This document shows positions 17,491 to 27,833 of a stretch of 64,000 bases of DNA, piece after piece (the stretch's first letter is position 1; every line of letters begins with the position of its first letter). The notes beneath the pieces were generated by a model. That model worked only from the letters and a program-made list of their open reading frames with translations, was not told the DNA's origin and ran no database searches. A program made the position numbers and the translations under genes. Source of the stretch: Dethiosulfatarculus sandiegensis (GTDB taxonomy: Bacteria; Desulfobacterota; Desulfarculia; Desulfarculales; Desulfarculaceae). Location: contig NZ_AZAC01000010.1 of NCBI RefSeq assembly GCF_000931935.2, positions 40,001-104,000 of the forward strand, in the 5' to 3' direction.

Positions 17491-17640
17491 TTATTTGAGC
17501 GTTCCGTTTCCCCTCAGTTTCCAGCGATCCAAAGTCCGTATTATGTAATCCGCATTCGGACCTGCTGTACCGGGTAAACGGTATTCACCAAATTCCTGCT
17601 GCTTTTTTTTCTTCTTGGCACCCTTGCCATGCTCCACCAT
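17491..17640 (-). CDS. 49-residue protein sharing the C-terminal tail motif of AcsD
   Basis: A short minus-strand frame between acsD and cooS, with ATG at 17640, a strong GGAGGAGG ribosome-binding site and TAA at 17491. The N-terminal third is basic (five consecutive Lys at residues 9-13). Residues 16-48 align without gaps to AcsD residues 488-520 with 18 of 33 identical: the shared pattern is GEYR, two residues, G, one residue, AGP, one residue, A, then L, RW, LRG and G. It contains no Cys, signal peptide or membrane segment. Position and shared motif tie it to the CODH/ACS complex; a docking or assembly role is inference. I do not recognise it as a named family. Confidence 0.75.
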   Translation of the reverse strand: MVEHGKGAKKKKKQQEFGEYRLPGTAGPNADYIIRTLDRWKLRGNGTLK

Positions 17641-17849
17641 GAGAGGTTCCTCCTCCTTGTTTTATTCACTGGCGACTTTTGGCCACCACTATATGGTTCA
17701 CAGACTGGGCACGGTTATTCACAACCATTTTCGTGCCCGGCTCGCATCCCTGGGAGTAACTCTTACTTTGCCGGACGCAGCGGACTGGTGCTCAAAAAAC
17801 CAAATGCCTTTTGATCACAGGTTTAAGCTGCCGCAGCTACCTGTCTCGA
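17641..17849 (-). other. Intergenic region between acsD and the 49-residue gene
   Basis: About 210 bp without a convincing reading frame. An imperfect inverted repeat (GCCGGGCACG and CGTGCCC on the minus strand) lies near 17710-17745. No terminator with a U-tract is seen, so read-through from acsD to cooS is possible. Confidence 0.4.
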
Positions 17850-19418
17850 TTACTTGGGCAGATAACCGTCGCCCCGTAATCTCCAACGAGTTAAAGATTT
17901 TTCCACAAAGGCGGCTTCGGGACCGGCAAATCCTTCAGCACGGTATTCGCCGTATTCAACATCTTCATCTTCGTCAGAGGCGTGCTGCGCCTCTTCCTGC
18001 AACCGCTGCATGTGAGCCTCTCGGCGTTGCCTGCGCAGAGTGGCCAAATCATCAGCTTCCTTGGCCTTGCGCTCTTCCCGCTCTTTTTTCTCGGCTTCGG
18101 CTTTAGCCTTGGCTTCAGCCTCGGCTTTTGCCTTAGCCTCGGCCTCGGCTTTAGCTTTGGCCTCAGCGTCGGCTTTAGCTTTGGCCTCAGCGTCGGCTTT
18201 AGCCTTGGCTTCAGCTGCGACCTTTGCCTTGGCATCGGCTTCGGCTTTTGCCTTGGCGTCTACCTCAGGTTCGGGCTTGGCCTCGACCTTGGGTTCGGGC
18301 TTGGCTTCAGCCTTGGTTTCTGGTTTTGCTTCGGCCTTGGGCGCCTGAGGTGCAGCCGGCTTGGCAGCGGGAGCCGCGGCAGGTTTCGGAGCTGTTGCGG
18401 GCTTGGCTGCTCCAGCGGCCAAGGCTGCCACTTTGGGCCTATCTACAGCCGCCTTTTCAGCGGCGGCGGCCCTGGCAGTCCACATTTTGTCCAAATAGCC
18501 CTTAACCAGCTTCAATGCCTCGGGGTGACGCATTATCAAAACGTCACTTCCGGCCAGAAGATAGGAAACCGCACCAGCGGCCTCCATGAGGTAACCGCGC
18601 TTTGAGTTATCGCCAAAGCCCTCGGAATCCTCGCCTTCCAACTTGGCTTCCTTGGACTTCCAAATTTCGTTGCCCAGGTTGTTGATCAAGGGCAAAACCA
18701 GCTTATCGTCTTCCTGGACCAGAGCGGCCATGCGAATACGTTCCATAACCGAGTAGGAATACTCAAGGCCGTATCCCAAACCACCAGTTGTGGGGTCGAT
18801 TATGATGCGTTCCATGGGAACGCCCAGGTTACCCAGGAGGATGTTCAGCTGTTTTGCCAAGTTAACATCGATTGGTGAACTGGCTATGATGGAATGACCA
18901 AAACCAAGAGCGGCTGCGCCCACGGCCTTGTGGTTGTCTTCGTCCACCGGTCCCAGCATGATGTTTTTGCCCTCAAAATCCTCAGCGATCTTTTTGAGCA
19001 CCTCAGCATCTTTGTTGGCATTGGCAGATCCCCAGACCAGAACCGGAACGTTAACCGCATCCAGAACTTTACCAACTGCCTCGCTGGCTTTTTCGGGCGG
19101 AGCGTCTTCGCCGTTGGGGTCGGTGGATTTCAACTGCAGCACGATAGCCTGTGCGCCGAATTCTTCCACGCACTTCTTGGCCCAGGCCCCACAGTCCGAC
19201 CACACATCGGAAAATTGCTCAGCGCACGCGCTCGGCCAATCATCAGGCTCCATATCCCAGACTTCCATGGCGAGCAGAGGGCGATTTGGCATTACGCCCT
19301 CGAAGGTATGGAATGGATATGATGTTTCTCCGCCGACGGTTACCTGATTTCCGTCCTGGCCGAGGGGAACCTCCATGATACTTCCAGAGTAGGAAACCTT
19401 GGTTAGTTCAAAGGGCAC
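17850..19418 (-). CDS. acsD: Corrinoid/iron-sulfur protein small subunit (delta) with long C-terminal extension
   Basis: Pairs with AcsC to hold cobalamin during methyl transfer. Residues 1-315 are the conserved TIM barrel ([12 protein letters not shown] near 47, [10 protein letters not shown] near 94, [17 protein letters not shown] near 205). The Moorella protein ends near residue 323; this one is 522 residues. Residues 314-360 are Ala/Pro-rich, 361-444 are repeats of the type AKAEAE, 445-480 are a charged helix, and 487-522 form a compact tail (GEYR..AGP..RWRLRG) shared with the 49-residue neighbour. The start is GTG with GGAGGGAG 5 nt upstream. First structural gene of the cluster after cooC. 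Confidence 0.93.
   Translation of the reverse strand: MPFELTKVSYSGSIMEVPLGQDGNQVTVGGETSYPFHTFEGVMPNRPLLAMEVWDMEPDDWPSACAEQFSDVWSDCGAWAKKCVEEFGAQAIVLQLKSTDPNGEDAPPEKASEAVGKVLDAVNVPVLVWGSANANKDAEVLKKIAEDFEGKNIMLGPVDEDNHKAVGAAALGFGHSIIASSPIDVNLAKQLNILLGNLGVPMERIIIDPTTGGLGYGLEYSYSVMERIRMAALVQEDDKLVLPLINNLGNEIWKSKEAKLEGEDSEGFGDNSKRGYLMEAAGAVSYLLAGSDVLIMRHPEALKLVKGYLDKMWTARAAAAEKAAVDRPKVAALAAGAAKPATAPKPAAAPAAKPAAPQAPKAEAKPETKAEAKPEPKVEAKPEPEVDAKAKAEADAKAKVAAEAKAKADAEAKAKADAEAKAKAEAEAKAKAEAEAKAKAEAEKKEREERKAKEADDLATLRRQRREAHMQRLQEEAQHASDEDEDVEYGEYRAEGFAGPEAAFVEKSLTRWRLRGDGYLPK
18087..18338 (-). repeat. Degenerate tandem repeat encoding the AcsD Ala/Lys/Glu linker
   Basis: Minus-strand codons for residues 361-444 are runs of GCC/AAG/GAG-type triplets giving [12 protein letters not shown] and similar units. 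The DNA repeats in units of 12-18 bp with scattered synonymous changes, so it is an evolving tandem array like that of TolA-type proteins. Confidence 0.8.
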
Positions 19419-19615
19419 TAGAACTCCCTCCCTCTAAATAAAGAGGCCTATAAACCTCTGTTTACGAATCTCCGCCATAACCGTTCGACACATCCGCCAT
19501 AAACCACGTACGGATGTCTTCCCTATCGAACTAGTTGTGCGTATTTCTTCCACAAATCTTAGTATCTCTTAAATTATAATGCCCTTTAGATCACTCATGA
19601 TACGGGGCATCGTTG

Positions 19616-19644
19616 AAACTAGTATAGATAATCACAAGTGTCAA
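19616..19644 (-). promoter_or_regulatory. Candidate promoter for acsD and downstream acs genes
   Basis: TTGACA (19639-19644) on the minus strand is a perfect -35. At 17-nt spacing the -10 is a poor TAGTTT (19616-19621), whereas TATACT (19621-19626) is good but only 12 nt away. A TATAAT also occurs near 19575. The leader to acsD would be about 190 nt and holds an AGAGG-CCTCT stem and a repeated GGTTATGGCGGA-like segment, so post-initiation control is possible. Confidence 0.35.
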
Positions 19645-19693
19645 TAAAAAAAGGACACTAAAAACAACGTGTTTAGTTGTGGTTTTTACTGAC

Positions 19694-20446
19694 TTATTGG
19701 GACGAAACTGTTTTTTCGAACACCTCAAAAGCCCTTTTAACCACAGGATTATCCAGGGGAAGCCGGGAAGTTGGTTCCCCGGCCAAATCCTGGGAAGCCA
19801 AATCCTCATCATCCGGCAATATACCGGCCAATTCGAGACCCATCTCCTTGACGGCGTCCAAAAGGGCCTGGGGGGGTTCGTTCCTGACCATGGATAAAAC
19901 CAGGTGGCATGGTCCGGTCAGCACCCCCATTTCCACAGCCAGATCCCTGATCCTTGCCGCCGCTGTGAGACTTCTTCTGCTGGGATCACTTATGACAAAT
20001 AGCATTTCAACTTTTTTAGTCGTAATCCTGCTGATATGCTCCATACCGGCTTCATTGTCGACAACGATATATTTATAATTATCTGAAAGAGCATCCAAAG
20101 AGGCCGTGAGCAGGTTATTGGCTGCGCAATAACAACCGGACCCTTCAGGACGCCCCATGGCTATCAGATCAAATCCCTTTTCTTCGACCAGGCACTGGTT
20201 AACCCGCATTTCAATGAAAAGGTCTTTGGTCATACCCATGCTTTGCCCTTTTTTCATCTCCTCCCTGGCGTCACCAAGGGTCAAGGGCAATTCCAGTCCC
20301 AGAACTTCGTTTAAATTAGTATTGGAATCGGCGTCTACGGCGAGTACAGGAGTCTCGCCTTTCTCCACCAGATAACGGACCAACAAGCCAGCCAGAGTGG
20401 TTTTTCCAACCCCGCCTTTGCCAGCGACTGCAATGGTAAAGGACAT
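19694..20446 (-). CDS. cooC: CODH nickel-insertion ATPase CooC
   Basis: A MinD/NifH-type ATPase that loads nickel into CooS (or AcsB; the AcsF type is very similar). The 250-residue protein begins with the deviant Walker A GKGGVGKTT (residues 9-17), has DADSN near 38, the metal-binding Cys105 and Cys107 in GSGCYCAANN, and VVDNEAGMEHISR near 138 as Walker B region. All features typical of CooC dimers that bind one nickel between subunits. It is the most upstream gene of the acs cluster, 275 bp before acsD, and divergent from dnaA. Confidence 0.93.
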   Translation of the reverse strand: MSFTIAVAGKGGVGKTTLAGLLVRYLVEKGETPVLAVDADSNTNLNEVLGLELPLTLGDAREEMKKGQSMGMTKDLFIEMRVNQCLVEEKGFDLIAMGRPEGSGCYCAANNLLTASLDALSDNYKYIVVDNEAGMEHISRITTKKVEMLFVISDPSRRSLTAAARIRDLAVEMGVLTGPCHLVLSMVRNEPPQALLDAVKEMGLELAGILPDDEDLASQDLAGEPTSRLPLDNPVVKRAFEVFEKTVSSQ

Positions 20447-20722
20447 GTAATCCTCCTGGATTAAATTCTATTTTCGCAGGACAAATAGGGTATGTTAACC
20501 AAAACGGCATGTCAAGAGGCTTGCAATGTGCCATGAGTACTAACTAATATGAAGTTTGGACAAACCATTGGGAAACCACCTTCTCAGCCGAAAAACGTCG
20601 TAATATGTAAGTATAGCTGATAATCAACCATTACTTGTTACTTTTTTCTCAAAGCATTTTGCTGCTGTATATACCCCTAGTGAATTTTATTACAAGGTTT
20701 TTATTGTTAAATCGAGGAAAAA

Positions 20723-22045
20723 TTGATCAAAGAAAACACATGGAACCAAATAGAAATAATATTATCAGAAGCTATACCGGAAAAAGAATATGATATTTGG
20801 CTCAGACCGTTATCCGGCCAGGTCATGGATAATAAGCTAATTATCACCGCTCCCAACCGTTTTTTCTGTCAACGGATAAACGATCATTACAAGGGTGTAA
20901 TTACTAAGGCATGCGAGCATATATATAATAAAAAGATGGATATTGAATTTAAAATCGATTTAAACGGGAATTTTTCGAACCATGCCCACCTCCAGAATCA
21001 ACATTATTCAGAATTCATATTTAAACCATTTAACGATAGATATATTTTTTCCTCATTCATAGTAGGACCCAGTAATGAACTTGCCTATGCAGCTTGTCAC
21101 GCAGCGGCTAATAATCCAGGAATTCTATATAATCCATTATTTATTTTTGGTGACTCCGGTCTGGGGAAAACACACCTGCTTACTGCGGTGGGACACTTTT
21201 TGAAACAGCACAAACCACTTGTTAAGACTTGCTATAACACAATTGAATCATTTACAAATGAGCTGAACCAAGCCATCGTTGGGGATACTCTGAACAGGTT
21301 TCGTAATAAATACCGTAAACTCGATTGTCTTTTGCTTGATGATATCCAATTGCTGGCGGGAAACGATCGCACCCAAGAAGAACTTTTCCATACTTTCAAT
21401 GCGCTGTACGACAACGGAAAACAGATAATAGTCACCAGTGACAAAAAACCAAAGGACATTCCTTCCTTGGAAAAAAGACTCCGCACCAGGTTCGAATGGG
21501 GTCTGTTGGCAGACCTGCAACTACCGGAGGAAGAAACCAGAGTCTCAATTGTCCAGGAAAAATCCAAACAAATGGGCTTGCCCCTTAGCAAGAGTGCGGC
21601 TCTTTATCTGGCCAAACAACCGGAAAGCAGCATCAGGGTTTTAGAAGGTTATTTAACCAGAATACAAGCTGTTAGCCGGTTAAAAAACCTGGAGCCCACT
21701 CTGGAGCTGGTAAGAACGGTAATAAAGCCTCTTGTAGATCAAAACCCAATAGCACCTGAAGATGTTTTGCGAGTTGTTTCATCTCATTTTGCAGTGAAAG
21801 TGGCGGACTTGAAAAGTAAAAAGAAAACCAGGGACATAACCTTACCCAGACAGATCGCTATGTATCTTATTCGAAAACTGACCGGAGCCTCCTTCCCCGA
21901 AATTGGCCGCATCATGGGTGGCAAAGATCATTCTACAGTTGTTAAAGGTGTGAAAAAAATAGAAATTTTAATTGCAAACGACTCTGAAACAAATGAAAAA
22001 ATTATGCTGGTGGAAAAAGCTCTGCTCGGCAGAGACTCTTTTTGA
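20723..22045 (+). CDS. dnaA: Chromosomal replication initiator DnaA
   Basis: Binds origin DNA and melts it. The 440-residue protein has domain I (about 1-75), a short linker, an AAA+ domain with Walker A FGDSGLGKTHLL near 150 and Walker B LLLDDIQLL near 208, and domain IV with the DnaA signature GGKDHSTVVKG near 412. The start is TTG (20723) with GAGGAAAAA upstream; no nearby ATG fits the family N-terminus. The gene is noticeably AT-richer than the acs cluster. dnaN follows 322 bp downstream, as usual. Confidence 0.96.
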   Translation: MIKENTWNQIEIILSEAIPEKEYDIWLRPLSGQVMDNKLIITAPNRFFCQRINDHYKGVITKACEHIYNKKMDIEFKIDLNGNFSNHAHLQNQHYSEFIFKPFNDRYIFSSFIVGPSNELAYAACHAAANNPGILYNPLFIFGDSGLGKTHLLTAVGHFLKQHKPLVKTCYNTIESFTNELNQAIVGDTLNRFRNKYRKLDCLLLDDIQLLAGNDRTQEELFHTFNALYDNGKQIIVTSDKKPKDIPSLEKRLRTRFEWGLLADLQLPEEETRVSIVQEKSKQMGLPLSKSAALYLAKQPESSIRVLEGYLTRIQAVSRLKNLEPTLELVRTVIKPLVDQNPIAPEDVLRVVSSHFAVKVADLKSKKKTRDITLPRQIAMYLIRKLTGASFPEIGRIMGGKDHSTVVKGVKKIEILIANDSETNEKIMLVEKALLGRDSF

Positions 22046-22367
22046 CCTGTCGGTGGAAAAAACAGGCTGTTTAAGCAAGATGCTTAAAAACCTGTTGAGG
22101 TTCCGACAGATTTGGTTAATAATTCAGTAAGAAAATTAAGCTTAGATTTAAAAGAGTTAGATGACTTTTCAACTTTTCACCACTCTTTATGATTATGGAT
22201 TATTTTATCTGATTAATATATTAAAGAAATAAAAGAGCCGAAAAACAACAAAGCGGCCGTCTTCTGTACCAAGGTCACAAAGACTGAAAGCATGCAGGAT
22301 CAGAGGCCCTTTCCAAATCAAAAAGAGAACTTTACTTTAAACTGAAGCCCATCCAGGAGAAATCACT
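22046..22367. other. dnaA-dnaN intergenic region with AT-rich stretch, possible origin
   Basis: The stretch 22185-22236 is strongly AT-rich and could be a DNA-unwinding element. No exact TTATCCACA box is present; only weak resemblances such as TTTTCACCA near 22174 occur. The position is a common one for bacterial origins. I call it a candidate only because of position and composition. Confidence 0.25.
22047..22109 (+). repeat. Nested inverted repeat directly after dnaA
   Basis: Three nested pairs share one centre: CTGTCGG/CCGACAG (outer), AACAGG/CCTGTT (middle) and TTTAAGC/GCTTAAA (inner). The 63-nt element starts one base after the dnaA stop codon. The tail (ATTTGGTTAATAATT) is not a clear U-tract, so it may be an mRNA 3'-end structure, a weak terminator or a DNA cruciform. 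Confidence 0.65.
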
Positions 22368-23483
22368 ATGGAATTTTCTGTTCGCAAAGAAGATCTGGTC
22401 AAGGGACTAGCCAGATCTCAAGCTGTAGTTGAAAAGAGAACAGCTATGCCGATCCTCTCTAACGTTCTTTTGGACGCCAGAGAGGACAAGATAATCATGA
22501 GGGCTTCCGATCTTGAGACCAGTTTTGAAGGATCCTATCCGGCCAGGGTTCAAACCCAGGGCAGCACCACGGTGCCGGCCCGAAAACTTTTCGAGATAGT
22601 AAAGGAGCTTCCCGCCGAAGAGATCTATCTCAAAGAAAAAGAAAATTCCTATCTGCATATCTCCGGCGCCCGGGCCAATTTTGAACTGGTGGGTATAGCC
22701 GCCGATGAATTTCCCGCCTTCCCGGAAGTCACAGATGCCTTTGAACTCACTGTAGAGGCCAAAATCCTGCAAGAGGCCATTGAAAAAACAATGTTTGCCA
22801 TTAGTCAGGAAGACACCAGATTCAATTTGGCCGGCCTGTATGTGGAAAAATTCCAAATGCCGGATGGACCGGCCCTGAGATGCGTAGCCACAGATGGACA
22901 CCGTCTGTCCCTGATTGACAAGCAAGTAGACGGCATGGAGGAATTCGGACTTAGCAAAGGCGTCATTATCCCGCGTAAAGGTGTCAGTGAAATTAGAAAG
23001 CTTTGCGAAGAGGGTGGGGATATTGTCCTTGGTCTAAGTAAAGAAAGCGCATACGTGAGTAAAAACGAAGTAAAATTAATCTTGCGCATGCAAGAAGGCG
23101 CTTTCCCTGACTATGAAGTGGTTATTCCTAAAAATACCCAGAATAAAGCATTCGTCAATAGACAAGCCTTTAGTGACGTCTTGAAAAGGGTTGCTTTATT
23201 GGCTACCGATCGTTTTCAGGGAGTAGCCTTGGAGTTCAAGGAAGGATTGCTTGAAGTTCAAAGCCAGAATCCGGAACTAGGCAAAGCCAGCGAATCATTG
23301 GAAATGGACTATGATGGGGCAACTCTCAAGGTTGGCTTTAACGCCAAATATTTTTTGGATATTTGCAATGCCATGAAGTCCGAAGAAATTTCCCTTGCCT
23401 TTATTGATGAACAAAACCCTTGTTTAGTATCAGGCGAAGGGGATCCAGGATACCTTAGCGTGGTTATGCCGATGAGGCTTTAA
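22368..23483 (+). CDS. dnaN: DNA polymerase III beta sliding clamp
   Basis: Forms the ring clamp that tethers DNA polymerase to DNA. At 371 residues it has the standard three-subdomain length. The N-terminus MEFSVRKEDLVKGLARSQAVVEKRTAMPILSN-type start, the VATDGHRLSLID motif near 175 and the C-terminal GYLSVVMPMRL are typical. RBS CAGGAGA precedes ATG. Followed by a bidirectional terminator facing gyrB; recF is not next to it. Confidence 0.97.
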   Translation: MEFSVRKEDLVKGLARSQAVVEKRTAMPILSNVLLDAREDKIIMRASDLETSFEGSYPARVQTQGSTTVPARKLFEIVKELPAEEIYLKEKENSYLHISGARANFELVGIAADEFPAFPEVTDAFELTVEAKILQEAIEKTMFAISQEDTRFNLAGLYVEKFQMPDGPALRCVATDGHRLSLIDKQVDGMEEFGLSKGVIIPRKGVSEIRKLCEEGGDIVLGLSKESAYVSKNEVKLILRMQEGAFPDYEVVIPKNTQNKAFVNRQAFSDVLKRVALLATDRFQGVALEFKEGLLEVQSQNPELGKASESLEMDYDGATLKVGFNAKYFLDICNAMKSEEISLAFIDEQNPCLVSGEGDPGYLSVVMPMRL

Positions 23484-23516
23484 GACTTTTAAAAATATCT
23501 CTATATAGTATAGATA

Positions 23517-23557
23517 CAACAAGGCCGGGTTGAGTAAGTCTCAATCCGGCCTTGTTG
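23517..23557. terminator. Bidirectional terminator between dnaN and gyrB
   Basis: CAACAAGGCCGG-TTGAG and CTCAA-CCGGCCTTGTTG pair in a long stem with a 5-nt loop between two convergent genes; T-rich sequence follows on both strands. Confidence 0.85.
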
Positions 23558-23581
23558 ATTTACTTTTACTTTAAAAAAATA

Positions 23582-26014
<2,433 letters not shown>

Positions 26015-26027
26015 TTAAACAGAGGAA

Positions 26028-26078
26028 TGCCGGAAGTGCAACTAAATTTATGCCTTTTAAGGCAAAACACTTCCGGCA
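26028..26078 (-). terminator. Inverted repeat between the sigma-factor gene and gyrB
   Basis: TGCCGGAAGTG (26028-26038) and CACTTCCGGCA (26068-26078) form an 11-bp perfect stem, with an inner TGCCTTTTAAGGCA stem. It follows the sigma-factor stop by about 25 nt. The minus-strand tail is not U-rich, so it may attenuate or process rather than fully terminate. Confidence 0.6.
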
Positions 26079-26102
26079 CGATAAATAGACTAAAAGGGAA
26101 AG

Positions 26103-27185
26103 TCAGACATGTTCTTCCAGTATGTTCCGCCACTGGGGATGTCTTAGGCGCTGCAGCGCCTTTTTTTCGATCTGACGAACCCTTTCCCGGGAAAGAGCAA
26201 AAACCTTGCCTACTTGTTCTAAGGTATGCTCATCTTGGTTACCCAACCCAAAGCGCATCTCAAGGATTTTTCTTTCTCTGGCATCCAACCCTTCCAATGC
26301 TTCGGAAAGATGAGTGTGCATCTCAGATTCTTCCACCCTCTCTATTGGGCATTCTGAATCCGTGTTTTCAATAAAATCACCCAACTCGTCGCCATCGTCA
26401 CCAACCGGCGTTTCCAGGGAAGTGGAATCCAGAGTCAAGTTTACCAATTCCTTAACTTTTGTCTCATCAATTCCAACTTTTTCAGCAACTTCTTTGGCAG
26501 AAGGCTCCCGACCCAACTCTTTGTAAAGACTATAATAGACTCGAAAATATTTGGATCTGAGTTCTAAAAGGTGGATTGGGATGCGGATAGTGCGCGCCTG
26601 ATCGTATATGGCACGGCTTATGGTTTGACGTATCCACCAGGAAGCAAAGGTGCTGAAGCGGTAACCGGTTTTATAATCATAACGATTTACCGCTTTCATA
26701 AGGCCTATATTACCTTCCTGGATAAGGTCGGCAAAGGAAAGGCCGCGAAAAGTATATTTTTTGGCAATGGAAACAGCCAAACGCAGATTGGCTTCCACCA
26801 TTTCTTTGGTGGCCTTTTCAACTTCGCGCCTGGCGGCGTCGATTTCCTGGACCAATCTTTGAACTTCTTTGTTTCTCTTTAATTTCTTGACACAAACCCC
26901 CACCACAGCCTTGGCCTCGCTCATTACATCCTCAACGGAAAGAGGGGACTTGTGGGAATCTTCGAGCCAGGTTTCTATACGAAAACAGGTGTCGGAAGAT
27001 TCATCGAAACGGCGCATTATCAAAAGGCTGCGGTTAAGGATCACAGATCTGCCTTCCTGGATGGTTTTACCCAGACTCAGCTCCCTTTCTGGAGTAAGCA
27101 GACCTCTGCCTTCCACCTCTTTAAAATAGGTGACGGGTGTATCTAAACTAAGGTCCGCGGACCTTTCATCAGCTACCTTGGCCAT
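26103..27185 (-). CDS. Sigma-70 family RNA polymerase sigma factor (RpoD/RpoS-like, group 2)
   Basis: A 360-residue sigma factor from ATG 27185 (AAGGAGA upstream). It has region 1.2 (DTPVTYFKEVEGRGLLTPERE), a roughly 80-residue non-conserved stretch, region 2 with NLRLAVSIAKKYTFRGL, DLIQEGNIGLMKAV and FSTFASWWIRQTI, region 3 and region 4 with ERKILEMRFGL and the helix-turn-helix LSRERVRQIEKKALQRLRHP. Region 1.1 is missing and the protein is much shorter than primary RpoD, so it is probably an alternative group 2 or RpoS-like factor. A strong promoter plus terminator-like hairpin lies about 230-310 bp upstream. Confidence 0.88.
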   Translation of the reverse strand: MAKVADERSADLSLDTPVTYFKEVEGRGLLTPERELSLGKTIQEGRSVILNRSLLIMRRFDESSDTCFRIETWLEDSHKSPLSVEDVMSEAKAVVGVCVKKLKRNKEVQRLVQEIDAARREVEKATKEMVEANLRLAVSIAKKYTFRGLSFADLIQEGNIGLMKAVNRYDYKTGYRFSTFASWWIRQTISRAIYDQARTIRIPIHLLELRSKYFRVYYSLYKELGREPSAKEVAEKVGIDETKVKELVNLTLDSTSLETPVGDDGDELGDFIENTDSECPIERVEESEMHTHLSEALEGLDARERKILEMRFGLGNQDEHTLEQVGKVFALSRERVRQIEKKALQRLRHPQWRNILEEHV

Positions 27186-27411
27186 TCGTTTCGTCTCCTT
27201 ATGTTGCAAACCCAGCCAAGGGTATTTTTCATAAGGTAAGCACTATTTAAACTAAAGCCGCAAATTTTAGAAAAAAGATGTGCAAAAAATCGCAGTCTAC
27301 CTTAATCGGCAGTATAAAAAGGAATGACATTAATAATGTTTCATCACTCCTCCTGAGCGGTGGCAATGACTCTTTGGTTATGATAGGCTGAAAGGCAAAA
27401 CATCCAGCCGG

Positions 27412-27449
27412 AAAAAAAATGGCTAGCCGTACAACCAATTCGGCCAGCC
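27412..27449 (-). terminator. Intrinsic terminator in the sigma-factor leader
   Basis: On the minus strand GGCTGGCCG and CGGCTAGCC form a 9-bp stem (one G-U pair) with an 11-nt loop, followed by ATTTTTTTT. It starts about 12 nt after the predicted transcription start of the upstream promoter, so it would release a roughly 50-nt RNA unless anti-termination occurs. Confidence 0.7.
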
Positions 27450-27467
27450 CAACTAACTCATCATTTC

Positions 27468-27497
27468 ATGATAAATTATTTCAACCTAATATGTCAA
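27468..27497 (-). promoter_or_regulatory. Sigma-70 promoter upstream of the sigma-factor gene
   Basis: TTGACA (27492-27497) and TATCAT (27468-27473) with an 18-nt spacer on the minus strand. The predicted start is near 27461, some 275 nt before the sigma-factor ATG, with a terminator in between. Confidence 0.65.
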
Positions 27498-27539
27498 GAT
27501 TTTTTCCAGACAGAGTGGAATCGGCAAAAAACCACTCAA

Positions 27540-27655
27540 GTGGTATGGTTGTATTAAAATTAATTCAGGTTTAAGTAGTTTAAGATTAATTATTATTTTA
27601 ACTAATTAAAAATATTATATATTTTTAAATTTAAAAATTGGTTTATTTTAACGGC
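27540..27655. other. Very AT-rich intergenic stretch
   Basis: About 100 bp near 27550-27650 are almost pure A/T with repeated TTTAA and TTAATT words. No reading frame or promoter is convincing here. Candidate unwinding region or simply a spacer between divergent units; no DnaA boxes adjoin it. Confidence 0.5.
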
Positions 27656-27698
27656 TGTGGAGGCCGGCCCCTAAGAACCAGGTAAAACGGGCATAAAT

Positions 27699-27740
27699 CA
27701 CCCCTGGCATACCAAAACGGTAAGGCCGGGGTTGTTTTTT
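27699..27740 (+). terminator. Terminator-like hairpin upstream of the ttuA-like gene
   Basis: ACCCC...TACC and GGTA...GGGGT pair around an AAAA loop with internal mismatches, followed by TTGTTTTTT. There is no plus-strand gene before it. An alternative pairing of CCAGG (27677) with CCTGG (27703) would break the hairpin, so a transcription attenuator or the end of a small RNA are both possible. Confidence 0.5.
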
Positions 27741-27833
27741 ACTTGATCCGGGAATCCATAAGAGTGATCACTTGGAAATTCTAGATTAAGCGCTACACCT
27801 AATGTGAATATCGGCATTTAAAGAGAGAATAAA

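Noticed and set aside
20447..20722. Origin of replication upstream of dnaA
   Set aside because: No TTATCCACA-type cluster and no tandem repeats are visible; only weak promoter-like words.
27247..27438. 63-codon minus-strand frame upstream of the sigma-factor gene
   Set aside because: It begins at TTG inside a terminator hairpin and reads through its T-run as Ile-Phe-Phe; no ribosome-binding site, unlikely to be a gene.
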